From Jaapia argillacea MUCL 33604 (Eukaryota > Basidiomycota > Agaricomycetes > Jaapiales > Jaapiaceae): a stretch of DNA of 64,000 bases. A program made the position numbers and the translations under genes. This document shows, one piece after another, positions 11,636-23,783 of the stretch; within the stretch, counting starts at the first letter, position 1; the number at the start of each line of letters is the position of its first letter. Location: positions 123,757 to 187,756 of the forward strand of contig KL197733.1 in assembly GCA_000697665.1 (NCBI GenBank), in the 5' to 3' direction. Below the pieces are notes generated by a model, which was not told the DNA's origin, searched no databases, and saw nothing but the letters and a program-made list of their open reading frames with translations.

Positions 11636-13198
11636 ATGAGCCCGACTGCTTTTCACGTATGTGCCGCGCACTTTCCCTCGAGTTGAAGCCGGACCTGATG
11701 ACATATCGTCTCATCTATCGTTCAGGGGCTCTCAAAGCGCTCGACAAGCAGTCAAGCCCCAATCATCGCAGGGGTCGTCCTCGCTGTCCTCGGAACAGGC
11801 ATAATATTATGGGTAGCATGGACCGCGATAGCTCCTTGGTGCAGGCGTCGCCGAAGTTCCCAGCGTCCAACTCAAGGACGACAAGAATCTTTGTTCCACA
11901 ACAACGTCGACGAGAAAACCCAGGGTTTCTTGGACGGATCTCGGCGGGGATTCCCGAACACAAACAACGGAACCTTGGAGCGACAGGGGTCGAAGTCGTA
12001 CTGGGGATCGGTCAGGTCAGGTCAAGGATATACATTAGTTGAGGGGGGTCATGAAGAAGTGGGCATCGAAGTACATGACCGCGCCGCCCCGTCAAATCTC
12101 CACCATCCATCGGTTTCACCACCTCCCATTCGCCCAAATCATACTCGCGAAGCCGCTCTTGCCCACCTCGCTACCAAAACCGATCCCATCAGCGCTCTCC
12201 CAACACCTGCGCATAGTTTCGGAGCTCCGCTCGCGAAGCCAACTTCTGGGCATATCGCTCCAAAGAGACCACCAACATCAGGTTCACGCTCAGGCTCCGC
12301 ACTCCAGCGATTGAAGAGCTCAGTAGCGAGTCTCCATCGCAGCAACTCAGACGCCAGTGTCTATTCGGTAGCATCAGCTGCGCCTTCTCTTGCGCAGCGG
12401 ATGCTGGAGGGCGATCTCCCTCCAATCCCCATGCCTTGGAGACGAGATCCTTCACAGCCCTCCCACGACCAAGACCAAACTCAGCACCCACGAAATGCTT
12501 CCTATCCTTACGCCAGGCCAGATCTATCACTCTCGATCCCTGGACAGAACTCGCAGGCGACGGGTGGTGCGAGGCCGACCGGACATCATAAACGGGCGAC
12601 GTCCCGATCTCAGTATAACGGGTCGAATATGTATACTATACCCGAGTACAATTCCGAGCCTCCCCTTCCGCTTCGCCCACTTCCCGCTCCTCAGACGCAG
12701 CAACCGTCCCAACCCCCGCAGCAACGAGGCCGAGCGCTGCCAAATCCCCATTCCCCATCTCTGAATTCCAGTAATCCATCAGCATCATTTTCAGAGGCTG
12801 GACGAGCTATCACGACAACTGACGTCAATAGTAATACCAATCAGTCCACACTCCCACCAACGGGCACATCGCCACCCCAACTCGAAGTCCCAATAATCGC
12901 ACCCCTCGTCGTGCGTTGGCCAAAACGCGACCCCTCGTCATCACAATCGGATACCTCCCACCACGACACCTCGTCTTCACCGCCACAACCCGACGCTTCT
13001 TCGTCATCAATGTTGACCCCTTATGCTTACGCCGATGGCTTAGTCCGCAGTATCACAGCCATCTTTCCCCGATACGTTACCCCTCCCACTGATGGCGAGG
13101 CGCCACCCCCACCTGTGCCAAGACGGTCGCCGAGGAGGAGTGGTGGGATTTCGTCTCCGCCTAGGAGCGAAGTTGGTTCGGGTGTTGAAGTTGTATGA
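11636..13198 (+). CDS. Single-pass membrane protein with long disordered Pro/Ser-rich cytosolic tail
   Basis: Two exons: 11636-11656 (MSPTAFH, donor GTATGT) and 11726-13198, about 497 residues. After only about 17 residues comes one hydrophobic span, APIIAGVVLAVLGTGIILWV (about residues 18-40), then a basic stop-transfer CRRRRSSQR. The other 450 residues are low-complexity, rich in Ser, Pro and Gln, with poly-Pro pieces and SPPPIRP-like short motifs that could bind SH3 or WW domains. The layout (short outer part, one span, long flexible inner part) is like fungal Mid2/Axl2-type or septum/wall sensor proteins, but the outer part is too short for a sensor. No enzyme domain is visible. The first exon is tiny, yet the splice joins in frame. 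It is convergent with the tRNA and chitinase. Confidence 0.72.
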
Positions 13199-13427
13199 AC
13201 CGCCTACAATTAACTTGGACCGGGGCTTGGACTTAGTGACGCAGGTTATTCTATTGTGTGTTGGACAACATTTTACCGCTGGAGATGTCCCTTCACTCAT
13301 AAAGTTCTGGACATGTGTTTGTTATATTTATATGGATCTAATTTATGTGTGCAGACAGAAACAATCTGTCAGAGTGGTTGAGCTCTGAATGTGTGAACGC
13401 CAAAAAGTTTTTTTGCAAGGCGTCAGA

Positions 13428-13498
13428 TGCATTAAGAGGGAATCGAACCCCCGGCGGGTCGATGGCAACGACCCAGGTTACCACTACCCCATTAATGC
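13428..13498 (-). tRNA. tRNA-Gly (anticodon GCC)
   Basis: The minus strand folds as a tRNA. The acceptor stem GCATTAA pairs with TTAATGC and is followed by discriminator A. The D arm is GGGT/ACCT around AGTGGTA. The anticodon stem GGTCG/CGACC encloses loop TTGCCAT (anticodon GCC), and the T arm has GGTTCGATTCC. No intron. A run of five T on the minus strand about 20 bases downstream could end Pol III transcription. Decodes GGC/GGT. Confidence 0.93.
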
Positions 13499-13584
13499 TC
13501 TGCAACGAATCTCCAGATGTGATATGAGACTGCCGCTGGCTATCGCAAGAACGAATACATGATTACCATTCAACAACCCAACGA

Positions 13585-15356
13585 TCACTGCATGCCGTTC
13601 CGCATATTATCGAACTGACTCTGCTCATACCCCAACCAATTCGGGCTCATATCCAACCCTCCCATCGAATCTTTAACAACCCTCACCAAACTCCTCCCCG
13701 GAACCTCCTCCTTCCCATGTCCACCTTCCATCCCCTCCCTCTTCGCACCCTTATCGCCACTCAACTCCCAAAACATACTCCCCCCAAGGCCCTCCCTCTT
13801 AATCCACTCACCCTTCCACCACCCCACCTCCTCCGTATCAAAACTCACCATCTCCTTCTTCTGGAAATCGTAGGACCAAGACGCTCGTGCTTGTTCATCT
13901 CGGTGGACATACGCGCCTGGAAGCGGGAGGGCACGATAGTCGTAGACGCCTTGTTCCCACGAACCACCTCCGACGCCAGAGAAAGGTGATCCAGGGCCTT
14001 GCGTATTGGCGAAGGATCGACCGTAGAGGGGGATACCCATTATGATCTTGTTGCGAGGGATACCTTGGGAGACGTACCAGCCGATTGCTTGAGACGCGCT
14101 GATTGGGCCTCCGAATATGTTGGCTTGATGGTTAGCAATCGAGTCCCAGGACCCGGCTATGGAGATCGTATCAGTCAGGAAATGAACACGTAGGGAGAAG
14201 GGGGCAGGACGAACAAAAGTCGTAAGCCATCATATTCCAGAAATCGAGGTAACGATCCATATCGCGGACGTGGAGTTTCTCGTAATTTGAGGGACCGCAA
14301 GGGGCAGCGATCTTCCCAAAGAACACTTCAGCCAGAGACAAGGATGCGAAGAGCGATCATGTCTTACAGTCAAGAGGAATCGATAATCAATCCCTTTGTT
14401 CCTCTGATGTCTATCGAGCCCCTCCCTCAATTCTCTCAACAGCTCCGTATAGCCTCTCGCCTGGTTGAAATCTGACGGGTACTCATAATCCACATCCAAC
14501 CCATCGAGGCCATAATCCTCCAACAACCTAATCGCCGACGCAACGAACTTCGCCCTAAGCTGCGGCGAAACCACAATCGGATGGAACTTGGGGGAGTAAG
14601 TCCATCCACCGATGGATAGGAGGACTTTGAGGTGGCGATTTTGTTTCTTGAGGTTATAGATCGCTTTAAAGTTACCGTAGAGATTGTTACCGACGTCGTT
14701 CCAGGAATCGCCGGGGTAGTGGATGTCTTTGTCGGCCCAGACGTCGGAGAGGACGACTTCCCCTGTGTCGGGTCGGAGATCGGCGAAGGCATAGAGGATG
14801 TGGCTGGGTACATTTAGATGTTAAGATGACATGACGGAGACAGGAATCCGATGCACGTACGTGAGGTCTTGAACTGGGATCAACGAGGGAGGGAACTTTC
14901 GGCCATAGATGCCCCTATACAGTCGTTGATGGTCAGCGTCGAGAAGGCAGCAACCTCATCTTCGACCCACCAGTTTACGAAACTGGTGTTCTGTTGGTTA
15001 GCAGCGACACTAAGTCACAGGATAGGTCAGACTCACTATCCAACGCTGTACTTTCCACCGCTCGACATATCTGTATCGTTCAAAGGTGCTGCAGGGGTAA
15101 CCTTCTCTGGCGACTCGTCTAGTTTCGGTATCTCGGGCGCTTGGGATTGGATTGTTTGCTCGGCAGTCTCCTTATGTACAGTCCACCAATGACCAGCCTT
15201 GAAAGAGCCAAATAGCACAGCAGAAAAGAAAACCGCAAAGATCAAGACTTTGCGGATGGGATAGCGAGGGGATGGTTTTGTTGGTGGTTCTGAAGTAGGG
15301 GGATTAGGGGCGTCGTCTGTAGGTATGGGTTGATAAAGGGCTTCAGGCGCAGTCAT
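13585..15356 (-). CDS. GH18 chitinase with N-terminal membrane anchor
   Basis: The start MTAPEALYQPIPTDDAPNP is at 15356, and a single hydrophobic span (KVLIFAVFFSAVLFGSFKAG, about residues 35-55) follows a short polar N-terminus, so this is a type II membrane protein rather than a secreted one. The catalytic domain begins YSVGYFVNWGIYGRKF, assembled across two introns. It continues with LLSIGGWTYS, the GH18 catalytic motif DGLDVDYEYP (the Glu is the proton donor), NMMAYDF, and ends with MGIPLYGRSFA and GSMFWELSGD. All core GH18 motifs are present, so it should be active on chitin. A role in wall remodelling is likely because of the anchor. There is no chitin-binding domain or GPI signal. It is convergent with the preceding membrane gene, with the tRNA between. 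Confidence 0.92.
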
Positions 15357-15911
15357 AAGAGTGAAACGAATGGCAGTGTATGGAGTTCATAACCCCTCGA
15401 GGCGTCCTCAAATACTACGCCGGGTAACGACAGCCACGTCTGACGTCAAGGTTGGAGATTCAAACTGTGCAGCGTATCGCGCAAATACTGGTGGTACTTA
15501 GGCCCTGATGCCGAAGATCTTACCCATAAATCGTGGATAAATGGCAATATTCAAACACACTGTACAGCGTAAGTACGTTGACAACATCTGGAGAATATCT
15601 CGGCCGATGGACCACGAAAAGCACCGGAGGACATATAAATTTCGAGCACTGCTACATCGTCCTAACCCGAAACGCATCCTCCTTCCGCAGTGCTATAAGA
15701 GCGAACGGAAATCATACACAAAGTGAGACGCGTACCACGAAGGACGCAGATGCACCTTCCTTGTGGAAGGCCTGAACCAGAGAAACAAGCGTTGAAAGGG
15801 CCCCACAGTCACCTTAAGCTTGTTTCGTATAGTCTTGCATCGAACAGAAAATTATAGTGAATCAAAGCAAGATATATTCCCCGGTCTAAATAAAAGTACA
15901 TCCAACAGGAA
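15357..15911. other. Upstream region of the chitinase gene
   Basis: Promoter side of the chitinase gene. Open frames are short with no domain signal. Nothing else is seen. Confidence 0.4.
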
Positions 15912-16222
15912 TCCATCAGACAAACGCTGAACTCGCTGGCAACCCTCCACCCGACTCCAAAGAGCACGAGCAGAAAAAGATCACCAAAACTTCATCGAGT
16001 CTCCAAAAAAAGGAGACATGTTCTCTGTTATACGAGAGCGTGGGGTGTCATCGAGTGGATTTGAAGGATGCGGCATGTGTAAACATGCGAGACTCGAGTT
16101 AGTACCTATAAAATAGATCCTAGCTGAGTATGTTCTAAGGAAAACAAGAATGCGGCGGAGGGGGTTTATATAGATTTTCATGGAGGTTTAGGGCAGGGTG
16201 AGTTTAGGGTGGGGTTTTACGA
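15912..16222 (-). repeat. Outer block of inverted duplication, left copy
   Basis: Read on the minus strand this block matches 28049-28361 on the plus strand at roughly 90 percent by eye, including CTATATAAACCCCC (TATA-like), CTTAGAACATACTCAGCTAG, TATAGGTACTAACTCGAG and TGCTCGTGCTCTTTGGAGTC. Frames in it are short and differ between the copies, so it does not look protein-coding. It may be a promoter/leader, a small RNA gene, or a remnant of a mobile-element end. Confidence 0.75.
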
Positions 16223-16975
16223 ACTGGGCAGTTTTTGACAGCGCTACCGTTGCGTTTGGATTCCCTCAGACATCAGCTTTTTGCGAAAGTTTAGCTTGAC
16301 CAAGTGCCTGCCAAATATCCCAAGTTCTTCGTGCCCTCTGCATTATTCACGTGGGAGACAAAACAGAGCGAATTCCGGATTGGGGGTATAGGATCGGATA
16401 CGCTTGTATCATCTCCCCTACGCTCGTCTGGCGTCCTGCTCGGAGTAGTTAACGAATTCCAATCCCTCTTTGCATCACGACGACAACCTTTTACTCCCCC
16501 AACTTCTTACTGGCTTCCATACTCATAGACTGCTCCGACTGGTAGAACTTGGTCTACCTGACCCGAAGAAACACCCTAACGGACGGAAGTTCTCCCTCGG
16601 TTTGTGCATCCGTCGAGTGGCTCTCCCATTCGGTCTTTTCATTCACACCCGTCCGCGCACACAAGGCGGACGCTACCTCCGAGAAACAACGGAGTTGACA
16701 TGAAAACCTTCCTAGTGGAGCAGCTCAGCTAATCATTCCTGTAACACCAAACGCCCGATTTATGTCTACCGTTGTGTTCGTAAAACCAAACGTTCCTACA
16801 AGGTCCAATGCAACAAATAATGATAATGCGTGCAGCGTGAACACGTGAACAACATACACCAACATCCAACGAACAGTGTCATCCAAAGAAAAAAACGGCC
16901 GGGGGTTATAACATTGGCGTTGGCATGGGTAATCAATTGTCCAAAGCCAAAGCCCCCCCCCCGATATTCATGAAA
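16223..16975. other. Non-homologous spacer inside the left duplication arm
   Basis: Lies between the two homologous blocks of the left arm and has no visible match in the right arm. No gene recognised. It contains a run of G/C near 16953-16962 next to the PL14 stop codon. Confidence 0.4.
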
Positions 16976-18449
16976 TCAAAGTAGCAATCCCAAGGCAACG
17001 CCCACCACCCCCGCAACGATCAAGACCCAACCACTCCCACCCCTAACCAGACTTGCTCCTCCATTACTATTACTAACTTTCGTTCCCGTCAAATTGGAAG
17101 GGGCGGTACTAGCCCACAAGTTAAAATTACGGAAATAGGTGTGGGTTGTTTGGGGTGTTGCGTATGATGAGTCGCTGCCTGTGCGTTAAGAGGGGGGGGG
17201 TTTAAGGTTGGGACTTGAAAAAATAGAGGGGGAGAGGGGACTCGCCTCCGAAGAACGTTCTGATATCACCCAATAGGTTCAGCCGACGAATTAGGCTCGA
17301 TCAGGGGATGGAGAGTGAGGGGGAGAGGGAAACGTACGAGAAATAAAAGCCTCCTGCCGTTACTACCTGATCTGCGCGGATTTGAAGGCCTGTTTGACTT
17401 AGGGCGTGTACGTCGTTGTAACTTCCCGTTACATTCGTAGGTCAATGATGAGTATAGGCGGGAAGAAGGAGGAGGGAGACTGACTATAAAGTTACGAAAC
17501 CGTTCGCTACGTTTGCGGGGTTGTTTAGTTGGACTAGCATCGTTATACGGTTCCACCTGGAATCGGAGGCAGGGGGGGGTAAGGATGAGAGTATAGGCGA
17601 AGAGTAAGGGAAAGACGTACTGTCCACTGGCAAAAGAGAAAGAACCTCTTGAGATACTAGTGCCGAAATCGGAGTTGCAGATTATATTGGAAGCTCCGCA
17701 TATATCATTTGATGTTGGGATGTATGCGTAGACTGGTCGTGGGGACGGACATGTTTGTTAGTATGTTGGATGATGAAGGGGAAGTAGGGGAGAACGAGCG
17801 TACCTTCTCCTGCTCCGCCATCACGCCACATTAACCTCGTACTAAAACAATCAGAGCCGTCACCGACAGCAGCACCACCTGAACATCCATCGGGGTTCGG
17901 ACCACCTCTCAACCCCGGTAGCTTTCCACCCTTGACCCAATTAAAACCCTCATCAAAAGCGACTTCGTACGATACCATCATAGATAAAAACGTAGAGTTG
18001 TTATCCGCATTTCCAGTCGTCGTAGGAGAGCTCGGAGCAGTTGAAGTCGATTTGGACGATTTCGTGCTTGTGGTGGAAGTGGGAGGGACATAAGTGTTAT
18101 TCCATTGTTCGTAGAACTGTGCTCCGCCTGTATCATGTGAGAAGGAACCGCTTGGGTATGTTACTTGTAATACTGGGCCTGTTGGTGTGGATAAACTTCC
18201 GGGGACGGGAGAGGAGGGAAAGGGGTCTGGGACGAAAGCAAGGTCTGTGGGACCGTTTTGGATGCGTCCGTGATTTAGACCCCAGAGAGATTGGATGAAG
18301 GATTGGGAGTCTGGGGAGGCGAGGGTTGTTGTTGGGAAGGGGAGCGAGGTGGATGTGGGGAGGGAGTAGAGGGAGGCGAGAGAGGAGGCTGGGAGGGATT
18401 GGGAGAGTGTACTGGGGAGCAGGGCGAGGAGAATGAGGGTGGTGAACAT
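16976..18449 (-). CDS. Secreted PL14-type polysaccharide lyase (intact copy)
   Basis: ATG at 18449 begins MFTTLILLALLPSTLSQ, a clear signal peptide. The domain carries MVSYEVAFDEGFNWVKGGKL, PGLRGG, CSGG, CFSTRLMWRDGGAGE and VYAYIPTS, as in the PL14 (alginate/glucuronan lyase-like) fold common in fungi. It continues through WNRITMLVQLNNPANVANGF, LYYNDVHALSQTGLQIRAD and TFFGGSDSSYATP, then a Ser/Asn linker and a C-terminal hydrophobic segment GWVLIVAGVVGVALGLLL that could be a GPI signal. Introns split the 3' half. One is GC-AG (GGAG|GCGAGT), another starts GTCAGT. The expected reaction is beta-elimination of uronic-acid-containing glycan; substrate unknown. A Thr/Ser-rich insert (about residues 115-130) separates the N-terminal strand region from the core. 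It is divergent from the transporter at 18655. A second, damaged copy lies at 26179. Confidence 0.85.
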
Positions 18450-18545
18450 GATGGGACCTGCCCGTCGATGAGGATCAGAGGATGGAGGTGAGAGATGTGG
18501 ACTCGAACAAGGCCAGCCAAGTCCGCAAGTGCATGACATCATCAC
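16976..18545 (-). repeat. Left arm of inverted duplication (PL14 gene plus upstream sequence)
   Basis: Homologous in inverted orientation to 26065-27435. The match covers the PL14 coding region and about 100 bases upstream, including CTTGCGGACTTGGCTGGCCTTG on the minus strand against a close match near 26085-26106. Beyond that the sequences diverge. Confidence 0.8.
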
Positions 18546-18654
18546 TTTCACGTCATCACTTACATTCTTCGTCGCTTGCCACGATCCCAACGACAACGCA
18601 ACACGCCAATGCACGCGCGAACTGTGTCATAATCATCAGCGATAATCACTCGCA

Positions 18655-21445
18655 ATGGGTCGTCACTCGAGAGAACAAGCAGAAGCACACCGTCCTCTCC
18701 TTGACTCTGAAACAATCTTCGCTGTAGACGACGATGACGACGAAGACGAAGTGAATGGCTTGCACGAAGAGGCCAGCGCGTTGGATCGTGCCATCACTCC
18801 ACCCCCCAGGGAACACCTGCACAAAGGCGCAAATGGGCGGAGTGTGAGGTTCCAAGAGGATGTACAAGTCATGGTCATCCCACCCTCTTTACGCTCTACC
18901 ACTCAATCTCGAGAGGCAGGTACGTACCTCCCCTGCCCTCCCTTGCCCATTCACGTCGACTAACCGATACATTGCGACACATAGAATTCGACTTGGATGA
19001 AGATGAACTAGACGACACAGCTCTAGCCCAACTATCCCTTCCCCAACCTCTCTCCTCTCCCTCCCCCTTCCCTCCCTCTCGTCCCTCTCACCCCTCCCGT
19101 CCCTCCCGCTCCTCCCGCTCCTCCAGGCGAAGAGACCACCCAACACCCCTCCTAGTCGGTCTCCTAGACTCCTCAACATCCCGCCTCACACCCTCCTCCA
19201 TCCCTCTCCCGTCTCCCGCCTCTGGGCCTTTCTCCACCACAAATGGTATCCCAGAAGGCCAAAGCACAGGCACCCAAATCGACCTAGAAGAGTTAGCAGC
19301 GAAGAGAGATGGAGGTGGCGGGCTATTAAACTCTATAGCAAACATGAGTAACTCTATCTTAGGCGCCGGTCTGTCCCCTTCCCTCTCCCCCCCCCCACTG
19401 TCACTAACCCTTTGGCACACAAATAGGTATAATAGGCCTCCCATACGCCCTCCGCCTCTCAACCCTCCCCCTCGGCATCATCCTCCTAATCTCAATAGGC
19501 CTAGTAACAGATTGGACAATCAGGTTAATAGTAGTCAATGCGAAATTGAGTGGGAGGAAGAGTTATGTTGATGTCATGGGTTTTTGTTGGGGGGCTAGTG
19601 GTAGGGCCGCCGTCAGTGGGTTTCAGTTTGGGTTTGCTTTTGGAGGTGAGTTTTTGGCGCGGGGTGTGGGGGTGCATACAGTAGTTCAGAAGGGTGTATG
19701 CTCCCTGCGACTACTGTCCATCCCTCTCAACACCCCTTCTCTCTCAATCTCATCCTCACCACTAAAACTAACTTCCCTTCCATCCAGGCATGTGTGCATT
19801 CGGCATCATAATCGGTCTGTTCCCCCTCCCTCCTCTCTCCCTCTCCCTGCCCGCATCTAACCTTCCCCTCCCCCTCCCTAGGAGACACAATCCCACACGT
19901 CCTCCTCTCCCTCTTCCCCTCCCTCCCCACCATCCCCCTCCTCTCCCTCCTCTCAAAACGTCAACCCATAATCGCCTTATGCACGCTCTGCATCTCGTAC
20001 CCACTTAGTTTGTATAGGGATATACATAAATTGAGTGTGGCGAGCTCGTTTGCGCTTGGTGGGATGGGGATGATTATTGGTGCTATTTTGGTGCAGGAGG
20101 GGAGGATGGGGGGTGGGGGTGGTGATTGGTCGTCGGGTGGTGCAGGTGCAAGTGGTGGGATGGTAGGAGGAGGGGGAAGGGGACCGGGAAACCCGAATGC
20201 GAGATGGGACCCACTCTTACCGAGTATAAGTGGCCTCGCTCGCTCCATCGGTGTCATCTCATTCGCGTTTGTGTGTCATCATAATACGCTTTTGATTTAT
20301 AATTCGTTGCATGTGCCCACTTTGGATCGGTATGTCCGTTGTCCTCTGCTCCCCATTGTTTGTTTTGTGGTTTGCTAACCCCCCGTCGCGCCTAGGTTCA
20401 GGAAAGTGACACATTGTAGTGTTGCGTTGAGTGTGGTTGCTTGTCTTGTTTTGGGTGTTAGTGGGTTTTGGGTTTTTACGGATAAGACTGAGGGGAACGT
20501 CTTGAATAATTTCGGTCCTGTGAGTTTGCTCTCTCCTCCTACTTTGCTCAGAATTGCGATTGACGATTGACGATCGTTTTGCGGGATGGATAGAACGATG
20601 CATTAATCAACGTTGCGAGGTTCTGCTTTGGGATGAATATGTTCACTACTTTACCTTTGGAGCTATTCGTTTGTCGAGAGGTATATATCTTTCCCTTCCT
20701 CTCGTTTTGCCTCTTCCTCAGTTATTGGTTTTTTTTTGGTGGTGGGGTTGAGTAGGTCATCGAACAATATTTCTTCTCGCATGAACCTTTCAATTACCAA
20801 CGACACGTATTATTCACCACCAGCATCATCTTTTCCGCCATGTTCAGTACGCCCCCCCCCCCTCCCCCTCTCTCATGCAAGGTTCACCGCTAAACAACTG
20901 ATTGAATCGTAGTCTCGTTGATAACATGCGACCTAGGCGTAATGCTAGAAATAACAGGCGGAGTCTCAGCTACAGCTCTAGCATTCATATTCCCAGCAGC
21001 CTGTTATCTCAAACTGACATACCAAAATGGGCTGAAAACGAAACCGATCTCGACTTTGTTGACGAGGCCGCCGAGGGATCATCCAGATTCGCAGTTGTTG
21101 AGTCAGGATGAAGACGCTCAGCCACTCACTCAATCCCCACCTCAATACCAAGATGAAGACGAAGATGACGAAGATGATGAAGGAGAAGAAGAGGAGATTG
21201 GGTATACAGCCCAACCACTCCCTCTCTCTCCCCACTCCCAAACCTTCCTCCACTCCCTCATCCCTCCCTCCCTCCAATATAGAGATTGGCCCTGGGAAAG
21301 AGAAGATTGGCCTTGGTGGTTGACGAGAGGAAAGTTCCCGGCTGTGGCTTGTGTTGTTTTTGGTGTTTGTGTGATGGGGATTTCGTTGGTGTTGGCGCTT
21401 GGGAAGGCTTGGACTTCGGAAGGGGATGCTAGGATTTGTGTTTGA
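18655..21445 (+). CDS. Vacuolar-type amino acid transporter (AAAP/AVT family)
   Basis: Start MGRHSREQAEAHRPLLDSE; the first 200 residues are acidic, Ser/Pro-rich and cytosolic. The transporter core begins SIANMSNSILGAGIIGLPYA, the signature of the amino acid/auxin permease family, and continues with LVTDWTIRLIVVNAKLSG, YVDVMGFCWG, GMCAFGIIIGDTIPHV and SYPLSLYRDIHKLSVASSFA. The last exon (about 20910-21445) carries TCDLGVMLEITGGVSATALA, then a strongly acidic loop (about 20 Asp/Glu) before the final span. This resembles yeast Avt2/Avt7 and animal SLC38 carriers, which move neutral amino acids across the vacuole or other membranes. Many introns. It is divergent from the intact PL14 gene with about 205 bases between starts, and convergent with ERG8. 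Substrate cannot be told. Confidence 0.87.
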
Positions 21446-21813
21446 TGGGTTGGGGTGGGAGGGAGGTGGAATGGACTTTTTTTTGTGTGTTGTTGGACCT
21501 TGTGTGTGTGTTTTGGTTTACTTATACCGTACTTACCTAGTTGCGTTCACTGCAAGCTACGTGATCGATTGATCACCCACATATCGCGCACACCTTGAGA
21601 AACCAGGTCTGACGGGCGATGGAGAGCAACGCCGTATTATTGCTTACACCTGTAACGACGACGACAAGAAGTTGGCTAGAAATTCCAAGAACCCGGACTT
21701 CTCGTACTCGAGCTCCCTCCCTCATCAGCGAAGAGAATAATTATGCAAAAAAAAAAAAGGTGGCGTGGAACACATTCGTGAATTCCAACAGAAACCAACC
21801 CAACTCCGACTTG
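21446..21813. other. Convergent 3' spacer
   Basis: Lies between the transporter and ERG8 stop codons. It holds T-rich and GT-rich runs after the transporter and an A11 run at about 21748-21758. No gene seen. Confidence 0.5.
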
Positions 21814-23783
21814 TTAGCCTCCAATAGCCTCCCTGAGTCCAAAGACCTCATTAACATCCTCAATCACCTTGACACCTTTAGCAGTGCTCTCGACAGCAGA
21901 GAGGGGCGAGACGCTAAGGCCTTTCCACGTCGTCCAAACTCGCTCAACTCGATGGAGAGGCGTTTGCTTTTCGGAGAATGAAGTCTTGGTAGGTGTACCA
22001 GGTAAAGAGGAAGGAGAGTAAGGTGGATCGCAAACTAGGAGCCAGATCGCATCGTAACCGCCGGCTGGAGTTAGGAATGTGAGTTATCGGGTAAATGACG
22101 AAATGGAAAGTGGTACTTACCACCGGGTACACCACCTGCTATGACGCCTGCTTGAGAGACGCAAACGTCCAAAAGAGCTGTTTGTTCGGGAGGTTCGATG
22201 GGCACTCCAGATAGTTTACCCATTTCTCGCATTTTGGCGCGGATGTTCTAAGGGATGGGTGATCAATGTGATATTAGCGATAGAAAGTACAATAGGACTG
22301 ACTTCGGAGAAGTAGTTGGCTTCTGCGAACACTTCGATGATCTGCCTGTCGGATTCTGGGATGCTTGGGTTGGCGAGCCACTGGGATGTGCGATCATCAA
22401 TGAGGTAAGATCTGGTGTTATAGTACGGATAACGCACCTGGACAGGTTGCAGGGAAGCTACGTATTTCACGATTGAAGTATATCCACCTGGATCTCGTTC
22501 ATGCAACTCGGAGAGCCGATTGAGTGCAGATGCAAAAGATTGGTTGAATTGATTCAAACTCTCCCAAAGAACGTGAGCTGAATGCAGAATCCACCACCAT
22601 CAGCTGACAAGTGTGGGGAGAGCGGGTAGATTACGGACCTCCTGCTTGGTCTGCTTGTCTCCATTTGAGGACTTTGCCGACGAGCGATGGGGTATCGCTG
22701 CCAGCGTCAACGTCTGCCAACATCAATCGCGTAAACGGTGGTAACTTGAAGGGCTCGATGCGGTAGTCCCATGCCCTATTCGAAGGTGATATGATTGATA
22801 GCAATGAAACTGATGGGAGCTATGCACCGATGAATCAATTTTTGAGAACACCAGTAAATTTCAAATATTGTCAGACTTACGGGTTCGTCTGTCATGAGAT
22901 CCTTGAGGACTTCAGGACGGAAACGAGTGTATAACTGACTGCCGAAGACAGCGGAGGCGACATCGAAACCACTACCAACTTTTCCTTGGGCAAGACAATG
23001 AACATATTGAGACAGGTTGTGCGCGAGGCGTCTGCCCCCAGAGAAAGATACATCCCCGTCTTGAGAAAATTCTTCTTTCGGGACGACTCCAATATGAACC
23101 AGGAGCGCGGATATGAGTGAGGTGATGAGTGCTGCCGACGAGCCCAGACCTGTTTTGTGAACTTCTGGAAGATGGACGCCAGTGGGACAAAATGGACGAA
23201 GATTCGAGAGGGAGTCGAATGTCGGGGGAAGACCCAATCGTTCCAGCTGAGAAGATACGTTAACATTTGGATCGGATAGGATTGAAGATGTACCCACCTG
23301 GCTGCGTTGTGAGTAGAAATCGTTGTCGCCCACGATCACAATATCGAGGCCTTTCGAAATGGCCTCTCGTAAAGCAGGGCTTCCTTTCGTTTCCAAAGCC
23401 AAGGAAAGGGTCCGCTGCACGGCAAGCTGCACAAATTTGTTTTTGGTAGATGAGGATGACGCGCTTCTCGGTGGAGTGAACAAGGAGAGCAATATAACAA
23501 CAGTGTATGATCCTCACTTGTCTGCAACCGGCTCGACTCGCACAGAGTTCTCGTCACGTTGAACAGAGTAGGTCCAAACGGCATCCAAGAATTGAGGAGA
23601 TCGTACTTGGATCAAGGACAGATCTGAGATGCTACCACGTGGATTAACGGTTCCATCTCGTATGGCAGTATAAAAACGAGAAGAAGTGGATACGACGATG
23701 CCCGAGTATGAAGGATCGAGGACGAGGTATCCGCCAGCCAACAAGACCTTTCCAGGAGATGATACGATGGTAGGGACAGCCAT
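21814..23783 (-). CDS. ERG8: Phosphomevalonate kinase
   Basis: Start MAVPTIVSSPGKVLLAGGYL at 23783, stop TAA at 21814-21816. All three GHMP-kinase motifs are visible: the N-terminal SSPGKVLLAGGYLVLDP, the ATP loop KTGLGSSAALITSL, and the C-terminal GVPGAGGYDAIWLLV. Other Erg8-typical pieces are GKVGSGFDVASAVFGSQ, LMLADVDAGSDTPSLVGKV and FGLREAIGG near the end. The enzyme converts 5-phosphomevalonate to diphosphomevalonate in the mevalonate pathway to sterols and isoprenoids. The gene is broken by many short introns but every domain block is present and in order, so it should be functional. It lies inside the inverted duplication and is normally single-copy and essential. Confidence 0.92.

Noticed and set aside
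16068-16110. Short peptide starting MPHPSNPLDD in the duplicated block, considered as a pheromone precursor or small secreted peptide
   Set aside because: The two copies end differently after a few residues and neither ends with a CaaX box or has a signal peptide.
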